Shown here in pieces: positions 1-11,301 of a DNA stretch of 64,000 bases. Both the position numbers and the translations under genes were made by a program. The stretch is from assembly GCF_964204645.1 (NCBI RefSeq), contig NC_134025.1:25264001-25328000 (forward strand). Reading direction: 5' to 3'. Below the pieces are notes generated by a model. That model saw only the letters and a list, made by a program, of their open reading frames with translations, was not told the origin of the DNA and did not search any database. The stretch's first letter is position 1, and each line of letters opens with the position of its first letter. Origin of the DNA: Tubulanus polymorphus. Lineage: Eukaryota > Nemertea > Palaeonemertea > Tubulaniformes > Tubulanidae.

Positions 1-137
1 GCCCTGTTCCTCGTCAGATCTTGGGTCACCATTTTTGTACTGTATCCTATGCTGCCATTGAAGTTCCGAAGAGAAGCGTCATTTCGGCCTCGGGAGGTTT
101 GTTGATTCCAAAACCGATTGATATTCAGGTGCGATGA
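1..137 (+). CDS. 3' end of an unrecognised gene (partial at left edge)
   Basis: An open frame runs from the window edge (first full codon at base 3) to a TGA at 135-137, about 44 residues with ordinary amino-acid composition, including the stretches HHFCTVSYAAIEVPKRS and GGLLIPKPIDIQVR. The base composition is richer in GC than the sequence that follows, and an AATAAA signal lies 300 bp downstream, which fits the last exon of a plus-strand gene. A possible donor (CAG followed by GTGCGA at 129) inside the frame could instead end the exon there. I do not recognise the protein family. Confidence 0.45.
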   Translation, partial: PVPRQILGHHFCTVSYAAIEVPKRSVISASGGLLIPKPIDIQVR

Positions 138-434
138 CAAACTAGTGAACGGCGATCGAGTCTTAAATATGAATAGATTTACTCCATACTGCAGAAGTAT
201 AAGCGTCAGAACGACGATGATAACAAAACGTAATCTCCTTTCATAAAAACAGTTCATGCAGCAACTGAGACCAACCATTTTTCATCATTCGATGTTCGAT
301 GAACACTGCAGTTGGACATCAGGTGCAGTGGAATACTGCAAGACAAATTTTCATTACACTATTATGCATTTTAGATATATCGTAGAATGCGTACACAGCT
401 TGAATTTTTTTAAATTGCATTCACCTGAAAGGTA

Positions 435-440
435 AATAAA
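435..440 (+). terminator. Candidate polyadenylation signal AATAAA
   Basis: This is a canonical hexamer about 300 bp after the stop codon at 135-137, in AT-rich DNA. It is the nearest downstream signal for the partial gene at the left edge. Confidence 0.35.
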
Positions 441-2901
441 AATGATAACGGCGAACAAATTTACATTTCAAGTGTGCAAATATAATAAGCATTATTACAA
501 GAAACTGTTGTTCAATACAGTGTTTTCAAATTTGGGCAAAATTGTACTACACCATTAAATGTATAAAGAAAGAGTTAAATATAAGTCCCACAGTCATGAA
601 ACCGAAAAGTTAGAATTCATCTTTAAAATTCCAAATTTTCATATTTTCACCTACCTGGTATCTATCCTGTACATAACTTTTTTAAAATCATGATCTTAAG
701 TTAAGAAAGTGGATGGCCTAGTTCACTTAGCATATTGAGAAATTAAACTAGATCGCCAAATCAATAATGATTGGAACAGTTTTCTTACACAGTATAAGTA
801 AATTTCAGTAAATTAGCTTTTCCGAATCATGTCCTAGACCTCACCCTTCGTACGGCAAAAAGGTCCTTCAAACTGTGTCCAAATATCATGAAAAAAGCAT
901 GTAAATACATTCCCCTAGTCCCAAATATATATATATGTGTAATCAATCGAAAAGAATACAAATAGGCCCACGAATCTTCATTATACTCCATCCAAGGAAA
1001 AACAGTATTAACAATTATTTAAAGAAACAGGAAATAAAAGTATTTTAAAACATAACATATGTTATTTACAACATACTATTTACATATTACCAGAGGGATC
1101 TATACACATCCAGACCGAATTTGATAAATTTAGCCAGTTAAAAAGTTGGATTTTTAAAACATCAAATTGTATATAAACTCCCCCTGGTGGGGAGACAAAA
1201 AGCTGGGTTATGCGAGATACATTCTTACTATATTAGCACTTAAAGCAATTTACTATAGGAGACAAAGCGATGGATTGAGGGTTTTTATGCAAGTTACAAT
1301 AACATTGAGGTTGCCAGTCACACGATTAATTGATGCATGTCCGAGGGAGTATACTGGATTAGTACTCATTTCATGATTTTCTTAAATTCTTTAAAACAAG
1401 TTGATAGCAAGAGATAAATGTTGTAACAGCATTGGAAAGGAAATCAATTTCTACCATCTCCTTGCGACGGGCCTATATTGGTAATGACTTATTTAAAATG
1501 TTTAAGTCTGTATCAAATACACAGCTGATATAGTACTACCGGTATATAAGGCTATTTCCAAATGAAAGCAACCCTAAGTTTGGTGTCAATAGTCCTACAA
1601 TAATGGGTGGCTACGTCGTAACCTAACCATGTACCGGTATGTGATTCGACCCTGGGCTTCACCCAGTCCTTAAAGTGGCCGATTCACAGGCTCCATGTAC
1701 TAAAGAGCTCACGTGAACCACATGGGATGTGATATTGATTTACCACTGACAGTGACACTTTTAGGTTCTCAGTGAACACGCCACACATATAGCTGATAGC
1801 ATAGAGATAACCTCAAAATAAACACTAAATTATGAAAAATTACTTTCTTTCATTCCTACAAAAAGAGCACATGCTTAATTTCGATCACATGTATCATTCA
1901 TGCTGGTGTGTGTGTGCACTGTATTGTATAGGGAGTTAATGAGGCGTTACACATGACATTAATGACATCACGCCTCATTGGAATGGATTTTATATATACT
2001 TTATACATTGGATTAACAGATTATCGTGTTTACATTACCTACAACTCTGATACAAGCCCCCTGTAGTAGTAGGTTTTTACAATTTTTTTTTATAGTAGGC
2101 CCTGTCTATGCAGTATTTTTACTTACTAGCTTGATAGGCCACTTTATTTCATCTTGGCACGAGTTTCTCTTTCTTTCACCTGCAGAATATTACTTCCCAT
2201 TTCTCCAAATAAATGTCTTTAATATGGATATTTTAGGGCTTTAATTCAAGAGTTGTATTTTCAATAATCGGCCAAACCGCCCTCTAGCGAGCTTATTTCA
2301 TTATCCTATTTACCAAAATAAACAGATGAAATGAATCTATGATACTGGCGGGGCGGGAACGCTGACGACCCTCACTATCGGTTGCAAATTCATGAATCCG
2401 TTATTCCTATTTCCTCAAAAAGTTTTTAAAAAACAAGAAAACGAATCTATTTATCATTTAATCCAGTTTATTTTCATCACTTGGTTTGCATTAAGAATTA
2501 TTAAGCCATCAAGCAAGGGAATTTGTCTCTAAGAGAAAAGTTACGAGATATCCAATTGGACGATTTTGAATATTGATTATAAAGACTGCTTTATGTCATC
2601 ATCGACAAAGATGTCAAAATTTGTGCTAGTTTGTTTATCACAGTAATTCAACCACAGCCTGTATGTAGCCAGGAATTTTCAATTGAAAATGATAATGATT
2701 TTCTGAATTTATACATTTCAACCGTTCCTCGAAATCAGACTTGCTTACGATATCATAATTAGATATATTGATTAAGATCTAGGGGGTAAAGGAAAATCAC
2801 ACAATGCGCACATGCTGAAGCTGAGGGTTTAAGAGCACCTATTCACACACATCTCAATCTTTCATGGTGGGGATTCATATGACCATATGGCGACTATATG
2901 G
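441..2901. other. Non-coding interval between convergent genes
   Basis: This AT-rich stretch has no coding exon that I can support; the open frames here are short and lack splice context. It lies between the 3' end of the left-edge gene and the 3' end of the IAP gene, so part of it is probably 3' UTR. No RNA gene was recognised. Confidence 0.5.
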
Positions 2902-3275
2902 TTGCCAACTTATCCCGCAAGCTATCTTTTCAGGCATTCAGAGTTTAACACCGACCTATCCCACAGTTATCTATTTCGGCATTCAGATGTTTTATACCTA
3001 TACGACCACTATCAATTTAGGGATTAAGACACTCTGTACACCAACATATCACTCCACTGGCTTGTTAGGGAGTGTACACCACCTATCCCACCGCTACGTA
3101 TCTGTTTGGGCATTCAGACTTTTTGTACACCAACATATCTGACCACTATCTGTTTCTATCCCAGTTTGGGCAGTCAGATGTTGTTTTATACACCAACCTA
3201 TACCTCCACTATCTGTTTGGAGATTTAGATTCAAGGTACACCAACCTATCCCACCACTATCTGCTATCTTATTGT
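2902..3275 (+). repeat. Diverged minisatellite, about 41-63 bp units
   Basis: About eight imperfect units follow each other. The consensus resembles ACACCAACCTATCCCACCAC, then TATCTGTTTGGGCATTCAGA, then TGTTTTATAC. Examples start near 2951, 3081, 3129, 3192 and 3240. Unit length varies through small insertions and deletions. The array lies immediately downstream of the IAP stop codon (minus strand) and may be transcribed as part of its 3' UTR. Short open frames in this array are repeat artefacts. Confidence 0.75.
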
Positions 3276-3352
3276 GCCTCTACTAAAAGATTCTTCATCT
3301 ATAAGTACCTTAACCCTCGTTTTGGGGTTGCATGTACCGGTAGTTAGTTAAG

Positions 3353-6300
3353 CTAAGACATAAAGGTTCGCACAGTACCACGAATATTAGCTCGACAGAT
3401 AGGACACTTTTTCATAGCTGGGGCACATCCTCGACATGAGACCAAATGGCCACATGGTAGGAAAACTATATCAGCCTTGTTATCCATACAGATCTTACAC
3501 ATCAATTCCTCTTTCAGCTTCCGTATTTCATCATCTGAAAATAGCAAACATTTAAAATGTAAAACCCAGAAATTGAATAGAATTTGAATAATGCTCATGT
3601 AGTTATACAAACTTTCGTCATCCTTGTGTACGTCTTTTACAACTGTTGTTTCTGCTTTTTCTTTGGAAACTATTAAAATACAATGAATTACATCATACGT
3701 CATACTACAATACAGGAGCAACGAGGTTACTGTACAATATGTATAAAGGCAAATTATCAAAATACCTTTTCCATGATTCAGTAAATCTCCAGCTTGCACA
3801 CTTCTGTTTGAATCTTCACTACTTCCACCACCTGTTTTGGAATTTTCATTAGCGGTTGAACCTTGAAAGATGGTAAACTTATCAGTTCAAAATATAGATA
3901 ACATCTACAGTTTAACCCATTTATTTTAATCTTTAAGGGAGGACTGATCACTGCATTAACATTATCTAACTTACCGGTATTCTTTTTCGTTTGTTTTGGA
4001 CGATCATCTAGTTCCTCTTCAACTCGCTGCTCAAAATATGACACACCTTTTTGCATCACCAATGGTTCCAATTCAAAAAGAGCCTCCAGTAACTGTTGTG
4101 CACTGTTGAAATCATCCCCTGTTAAAAAATTGAGGGAAATTAATCAACCATTGAATAATTTTGCAAAGAATGATATACAAAGTTTCATGGTGCCCAAAGC
4201 ATCAGTTGGGTACTGGAGACTCGAATCCTAATTTCTAAACAGTAAATGCATATTAAAAACCAATGACTTACTGGCACTCTGACATACCTGTTTCTCTTAG
4301 CTGTTTACAGAGTACATATTTGACAAGAGCAATGTTGTATCCCATATCTAACACCCGGCGCACGATGGCTCTGTCCAAACGTGCACGGATCTCACGTGCT
4401 TGTACACGAAACACTACGTTAGAATGCTCAGAATGATCTGCAATTTAAAGAATATATTAATAAATAAGCCGTTGCGATGAAAAACCTGAAATACAAACTT
4501 TCATCAAATGAAGACTCTGCTCTTACCAAGTTCAACCGCAGCATCGGATGCACGATCATTGTTCATGTATGGGAAGATATCTTCATTTTGCTGCGCTGCT
4601 GATGAATCACAGGGTGGAATATCAAGCCCTCCAGAAACAAGATATTCATTCATCTGTTCAAATAAAATTACAATTAAAAAGCTCATCTAAATTCTCTTCA
4701 TTATCTAGAGTTAGAAAGGACACTTACTGCTGATGCTTGGTCGCTATATTGATCGAGAACATTTTTTACGAAATCTGTACCTTTTCGCTGATGAAGGAAT
4801 CCACACTGTGGAAACCAACGGCAATGCTCGATCCACGGGTCATCAGTAGGCTCCCAATTTCGAAGTCCTCCGTCACAGAAAAAACAGCGTACGTTATCAG
4901 CGCGACCTGGAAATTGAACAAAAATTCAATTTGATTACTGGGTCAGTAAATTAGAAGATACTGGTATTCGTATATCAGCAGATATGAAGTTTAACCACTA
5001 ACATTGAACTTTGGTGGACAAATAACTGATGAATGCAAACCATTTTATACATGTATATATCTAAAAAACTGGTTATACATGTATCTAAAAGACTGAAAAC
5101 ACTTTCCACATACCTGAATAATACAATCCACATTCAACAAGAGCCATCGGTGATTGACTATTAGTCATTGGCCAATTGTGAAATGTCTCCATACGAGCAG
5201 ATGGTTGTAAATATTCTGGATGTTTTGGTGTCTCCAGAATGCGGCCAATACGAGGATCTACAGATGACTGAGATCCAGTGCCTCTTGATAATACGCTGCT
5301 AGCGGATCTACCCAGTGATTGCTGAACTATTGCCAACGATTCTGGTTGAGAAACGTTCAGATTTTCATGATCTCTTTTTATGGGAATATTTCCAACATCT
5401 AGATTAAGAACGAATGGACATGTTGAAAAATGTCGCCTATGTTCAATCATCGCTCGGTCTCCTTTTACCCAATTACGAAGTATGCCACTGCAGAATGCAC
5501 ATTTTGTCCTGTCTAAAGAGCCAATGAAATAGAAACCAGCTTTCGCCAGCTCCTCAGAAGTCAAAATGGAGGATTTCGTCCAAGAACTAAACGTTCTCAA
5601 ACGAGCTGCTTCAGATTTCATATCTTGTCCTTCAGGATTATTTACCGATGAGGTTTCTTTAACATTCAGTTGCTGAGGTATACTTTTCGCTTTTCCATCC
5701 TCATCAAATGTATGCGTATAGTATCTAAGGGTAGCACCAGTAACCGAATTTGGAGAAGGCCGCTGTCTCGACTGGCTCAGAGTCGTCTCTCGTGCTTGAC
5801 TGGACAACACTGTTGGCGAAGTTGATGGTTCAGCTTGATTCGAAATAACCAGATTATGTTCAATGCTGTGTAATAAGTCAGGTACGTTATTATCCTGAGG
5901 GATGAATAACACGTCCCGGTTACTTCCGGGCGTAGCTGATCTGAGTTTTTGTAACATCCCGTTCATCTTTTCATTGAATTCATCCATTTGCCGAGGAGGA
6001 GGATCAAACGGGACATTGTCTTCGCAGTGACCGCATACAAAATCACAATCAGGGTAAAAACGCTGATGCGCATCCATCGGTAGCCACCCGGGCTGCCAGT
6101 TCGTGATTTTACCGTGACAACAAAAGCAAACCACCTCATCCATCCATCCACTTGCATAGAAGCCTGCAGCAGCCAGCAGTACTGGCCTGGCAGCTGAATG
6201 AATGGGCCACTGGGAAAATGATGCCAATCGCACGATTTCTAACTGGTATTTCTCATCTGGTAATAAAGGCGGTCCGTGTACAGATTTCTCAATGAAGGTT

Positions 6301-7010
6301 TCGAAAGTCAACGGATATACAAATATTGAAGTTGCAGGTGGAGTGCATTCAGTACAGAGACTCTTCACAATGGTTTTTCGACGCACCACATCACTGATTG
6401 GCAGGTTTTTACCATTTTCCTCATCAAACTTTATCCGTCGTCGTTTGATTATTTCCCAAATTTCCTGTTTATCTTGAGTCAACTCAACATCACAGGTCTT
6501 CTGTCGTCTGATCAACTTCTCGCAATCCTCTTTCGAATTGTATTGATAGTTCAGAATTTTCATTAGTAATCCATCATCGTAAACATCATCTTCATCATGA
6601 GTATTGTCCGTATAGATATCCTCATCACTCTCATCTTCATCAAATACTCTTAACTGAAGTCGTTTTTTAAAGCTAGTTCCTAATTTCTGAAGTTCACTAG
6701 TGCTACTATATGTATTAACTTCAGTTTGAAAGAAAATGATCAGAGAACCAAAACTTGTCAGTAAACTTAACATTCTATGCATTCCTTCATTCATTGACAT
6801 ACGTACAGGATTTACTTCATTAAAGAATGAAAGACCCAGGGAAAGTGGTTTGATACCCCTATACAAGTTTAAAGGCGAAGGCAGTAAACCTATAATATGA
6901 TAATTTCTATTTTTTGTTGAATCAGTTTCTTCAATTGGTTCACATTCCTCAGGTTTCATTCCATCATTTGAACTAGCAGCACCAGTGGGATCTTTTTCTT
7001 TTTCAACCAT
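3353..7010 (-). CDS. BIRC: Inhibitor of apoptosis protein: three BIR domains, UBA, RING (BIRC2/3/XIAP-like)
   Basis: E3 ubiquitin ligase of the IAP family, expected in the cytoplasm where relatives bind caspases and control death and NF-kB signalling. Coding exons, 5' to 3': 5114-7010, 4728-4906, 4527-4653, 4288-4437, 3975-4118, 3766-3861, 3613-3660, 3353-3534. All phases agree and give 940 residues. Two complete BIRs and the start of the third lie in the large first coding exon; each BIR has C-x2-C-x16-H-x6-C (for example CAFC...H...C). A UBA-like segment follows (VLDMGYNIALVKYVL), then a C-terminal RING (CKICMDNKADIVFLPCGH, ending CPICRANIRGTVRTFMS). The ATG at 7008-7010 sits four bases after an acceptor, so a 5' UTR exon lies upstream. 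Odd points are a long acidic N-terminal region (DEDESDEDIY) before BIR1 and the absence of a visible CARD between UBA and RING. The family is certain; which vertebrate paralogue it matches is not. Confidence 0.94.
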
Positions 7011-7014
7011 GATG

Positions 7015-8132
7015 CTGTAAGAATAAATGATATGTTAAGGTTATAATACCCATTACCAAGAGTTCAGAGTAAGGAAAAATTGTAAGCTTAGCTCTGTGCC
7101 AACAAATTCCCTATACAGAAAGAGCACCCAAAATCATTTAACGCAGTTTAACTCAGATAGCCGTACGATGTTATTCATGTATACTGAGTACCTAGGGTAC
7201 TACTCACTAATAGTCAGTGCATGTCAACTAATTAAAAAGATGTTTTCCTGAAATCAGGCCCAGTCTACTAGGTAGTAAAAGGTTCAGTATATTCATTGAA
7301 AAGGGCTTAAAAAGTTTAAGTTTATATAACTTGTTTTGTATAACACAATAGTACAATAGCCTACTGAATACCAGACATTGTTACAGTGGGGAGGCTAGAT
7401 ACGTAAGTCTATTTATTTTGGTCAGGTATGAATTTTTTGGTGATATTTCTCTTAATCTTTTGAACACATTAATATAAATGTCCTAAAAAATTTATAGAAA
7501 AAAATAAATAGCTTTTATAGTCACGGTCAGTTGTGGAGAAATGATAGGTAACAGGCTTAAAAGCCGATGGTCTCAAGAGAGTCTGAAACGTTGTGTCTCT
7601 TGATTTCAGAGATTGATAAATAAATTTCGTTATTAACCTTACAAATTTTTAAAAAGAGGGTTTTTTGTGAAACTAAATTAGATTGACAGCTCATTTGAAA
7701 GAACAAAACAGAACAGTACCCACACCTGTTTGATAAGTAAAAGAATCTCCAAAATTACATCGATAAATGTGAAAGCTATAAGGAAAACCCACACTAATGA
7801 TAGAATAAATGTACAGACTACTAGCGCCGCGGCTGGCTATGATACACCCTATTTTGATATTGGCTTGCTTTTGGCCATCCATTGCCATGGCATTAATCAT
7901 TCATACATTTACAAAAAGGGGCACCATAAATTGCTCTTAGGAGATAAGGGACATGTTATATTTGATGTTTACCTATTAAATACTATCTGTATAAGGTTAT
8001 ATACATGAGAGAATGTACATTAGCCCCACCTAGTCTCCAAATACTGGCCACTAAAAATGAAACGATTTATTTTTTGTCCATGTCCTTGAATGCTATATCA
8101 TTCGGTGTCGAAGACATCTTCAAATAAATCAA
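7015..8132. other. Divergent intergenic region between the IAP and DUF21-CBS genes
   Basis: No coding sequence is evident. The two flanking genes point away from each other, so the interval should hold both promoters and the non-coding first exon of the IAP gene. The stretch ACTAGCGCCGCGGCTGGC near 7819-7836 is a small GC-rich spot in AT-rich sequence and is the best promoter candidate. Confidence 0.5.
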
Positions 8133-10816
8133 ATGCAATCAGGATTTTATTGGTACAACATGGAGGCCGCTGGGCGTAATGAAACTTGTTCGGTTCAAGA
8201 TGATTTCGTTATTTGTAACGGTACCTTATTCACACTACCGGAAAGGAAGCTGAATTACACGGATAATTTATTCTGGATATATATCGGGCTATATACAGGC
8301 CTTGTATTGTTTGCAGGTTAGTGTGTAAACCAGGTAAACCTATTTATTTGTTTGCGACGCACTAATTATTCAATTGTCATCGAGATGACATGACGAAACT
8401 TGTCAATATACTTCACCACCAAACAAATGAATATATACTTTGACCTCATACGATGTCCATAGGTTCTTTAGAGAAAAAACTTTTATCATTGACATTATCA
8501 CTGATTTAGGAATCTAATGAGTGTTTGACCAGTTTCCAGTTAGGGAGAAAATTGACTCGGGCTCTACTAGCCTCTAGACTACATACTCACTCTTGGTTAC
8601 TGTCGTTCCAAGTTAGGGGAACCCGTACATCGTCTGGTATTCAGACTTACTCGATCCTTGTGGGTGGGTTCTAGCTCTGCCAACTGTTTAACAATTGTCA
8701 TGATTTTCTGTAATTTACAGGACTTGTATCCGGATTAACGATGGGTCTACTCAGTATTGATACTACAAGTCTAATGGTTTTGAAAGAAAGCGGCACCCCT
8801 AAACAGCAAAAACAAGCAGCTAAGATTCTACCAATAGTACGAAGACATCACTTGTTACTAGTGACATTATTGTTAGCTAACGCAGCTGCTGTCGAAGCTA
8901 TGCCTCTATTTTTGGATCGAGTCAGTGATCCAGTCACTGCTATAGTCGTCAGTGTATCTGCAGTTCTCTTATTCGGAGAGTAAGTCTTTGAATATTTTCT
9001 TAGACTTATCATCCTATTTCATTCATAGTGGTTCGATATTTTCAGGCGCTTACAGAATAAACAAAAAAAAAAAATTCCTTTCTCTTTCAGAGTATTTCCT
9101 CAGGCGCTTTGTACAAGATATGGTTTAGCGATAGGTTCTTCATTGACGTGGTAACTAATGCTCCTTATTTTTGAAGTAATGTGTATTTCTAATAAAAGAT
9201 GAAAGTTAAAAGTTTCATGCCTTCATTTGATCCAGGTTGGTGTACCTTTTGATGGCCTTGTTATTTGTGATAGCCTGGCCTTTGTCCAAATTCCTGGACT
9301 GTCTGCTCGGTAAAGAACATGGGACATTTTTCCGACGCGCTGAGTTAAAGGCTCTCGTTGGACTTCATGGGCCACGCTCGGATGACTCAGAAAGTCCAAT
9401 AGATGGACAGGCTACTGAGCAACTTACTGAAGATGAAGTTTGCATCATAAAGGTAAAAAAAAAAATTACTAAGAAAAGTAAGGCATACCTGAATATCACA
9501 TTGAATAGTTTCTTATAGAAAATATATCTTATTTCAGGGAGCCCTTGATATGAAGTTTAAGACAGTGAAAGATGCTATGGTTTCATTGGACCATGTTTAT
9601 ATGGTTGATCTGCAAGATAAGATGGATGGTACAAAGATGGATGAGGTGAAAAATTATCCTTTAGCAAACATGACACACTTTAGTTATATCGTATTGCACT
9701 TGGTCGATTTGAATCTTCAGAAAACTAAGACATAAATATGAAATAATACTTCCAGATACTGAATAAATCACATTCCCGCGTTCCTGTTTTTGACAGAGAT
9801 CAAAGTAATGTCATTGGAATTTTACTGATTAAATGTCTGATAAAACTGAATCCAGCTGATGAAATTCCGGTATCAACACTAGTCAAGGATCGTAACTTCT
9901 TCAGAGAAGTTCCATTCGTTAAACATACAAAGCCTTTGTTCGATTTACTCAATGAATTCCAAACAGGGAAAAGTAAGTATTGTAGCCTTAAAGATTATGA
10001 TTATTAAATAATGATTAAATTATTAAACATACGGCATGTATAATATTGTAGGCCATCTATCCATTGTAATGCGTGGACCAGAGGAAGGTGAAGTTGAAAC
10101 AGCTTCCGAGGATGGTTCTATTAGAAAATCGGTAAATTTCCATAGCTGGACGGAAAACCTTGCTGATCGTAGATTTATTGAGAAAATATAAATTGTGGAC
10201 TATTGTTTGTGAATAGGCTATATTTCTAGTATCAATCGTTTCAGGAAGTTGTTGGTATAATCACGTTGGAAGATATCATTGAGGAACTGCTGCAAGAAGA
10301 GATAATTGATGAAACTGATATATATGTCGATGTAGCGAGGAAAATTCTCGTAGCTCATGCTATTGGTGCTGGCAAACCTGTAAGCATTCATTATCTCTAT
10401 TCATTAATCAGACTGGAACCAGACTGTTTTGGGAAATATGGTCTAGAATGGCCTTCTATCACAAGATATTGTTTCCACAGTTGTGGGTTAGAGTTAACTC
10501 TTAGTTCATTTTCAATGTTTTAACTCGGGGTCAAATCTTAACTAACAACTGTGGAACTGGGTCCAGGGAGTCTTCCATACCCTTGACATAGGTACCCTTC
10601 AAATTTTGTTAGTATCTATTAACAACTGAAGATGATTTGAATTCTGAATGATCAAATCATTGAATTGCTATGTATTATCTATTGCAGGTATACCAGCGAT
10701 CAATATCCAGTAAATCAGCCAATCAGCGTCGTTCATACGGTTCAGTTAATACAGATGCGAAAGCTCCATTATTAAGCAATGATGAATTGTCTGACAGTTC
10801 ATCTAAAAGTCAATAA
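8133..10816 (+). CDS. DUF21 and CBS-domain membrane protein, CNNM/Mam3-like, short form
   Basis: Predicted membrane protein of the CNNM/CorC family, whose members are linked to magnesium or other divalent-metal transport. Exons: 8133-8316, 8721-8979, 9091-9150, 9236-9452, 9538-9645, 9756-9972, 10052-10131, 10245-10379, 10688-10816; they join in phase to 462 residues. The DUF21 half has about four hydrophobic segments ([71 protein letters not shown]) and the signature [21 protein letters not shown] pair follows ([55 protein letters not shown]). The chain ends soon after, with no room for the cyclic-nucleotide-binding-like domain of vertebrate CNNM1-4, so it resembles plant and yeast DUF21-CBS proteins. 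An in-frame ATG at 8160 has the better Kozak context and could be the real start. The N terminus carries NXT glycosylation sites. Confidence 0.92.
10475..10565 (-). repeat. Short foldback element (copy 1), in intron 8 of the DUF21-CBS gene
   Basis: The element is bounded by CCACAGTTGTG and CAACTGTGG, which are inverted copies, with AGAGTTAACTC and CATTTTCAATG inside. The same about 95-bp sequence occurs in opposite orientation at 18507-18607. This is the behaviour of a small non-autonomous mobile element. Confidence 0.75.
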
Positions 10817-11301
10817 TGGTTGTTTTGTGATATTTAAGAACTTTATACAACCGGTCAGCCGACTAGATTTTTAAGCCAGTCAGTCTGATTAATAGTAACA
10901 TCTATCTTATTTGTATATTAATGCACATTGGCTTCCATGTAAAGTTATCGTATATCCAAGTTTGTATTTTTCATATTCTATAGTTATAGATCTATAGCTT
11001 TGTTCTTCAATTACTCAAAAGAATTGCAAATTTTGAAATAAAATTTATATGCTATACTTACTATTCTTAGTTCTCATGAAACATGCATTCTGAGGTTTCT
11101 TATGCCATTGATCTTACTGAATCAGGAAGTGGCATCTGGGTTTATTACCCAGTATATCCTGGTTCAGACAGTGGTATTTCATGGTATTTGCTGTGTACTC
11201 TGGATCTGGGGAAACCCAAGTGGACAATTTATGGTCTTATAAGCCTATAAACACAATCTATTTTGTAAGAACTAACCTTCAATTATTCAAAATGAAATCT
11301 T
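10817..11301. other. 3' regions of two convergent genes
   Basis: The interval holds the 3' UTR of the DUF21-CBS gene (plus, AATAAA at 11037) and the downstream region of MRPS31 (minus). No further gene was seen. Confidence 0.6.
11037..11042 (+). terminator. Polyadenylation signal of the DUF21-CBS gene
   Basis: AATAAA lies about 220 bp after the stop codon at 10814-10816, in AT-rich sequence, and is the first canonical signal downstream. Confidence 0.65.

Noticed and set aside
2864-3347. Overlapping plus-strand frames of about 91 codons
   Set aside because: They are translations of the minisatellite and differ in frame from unit to unit.
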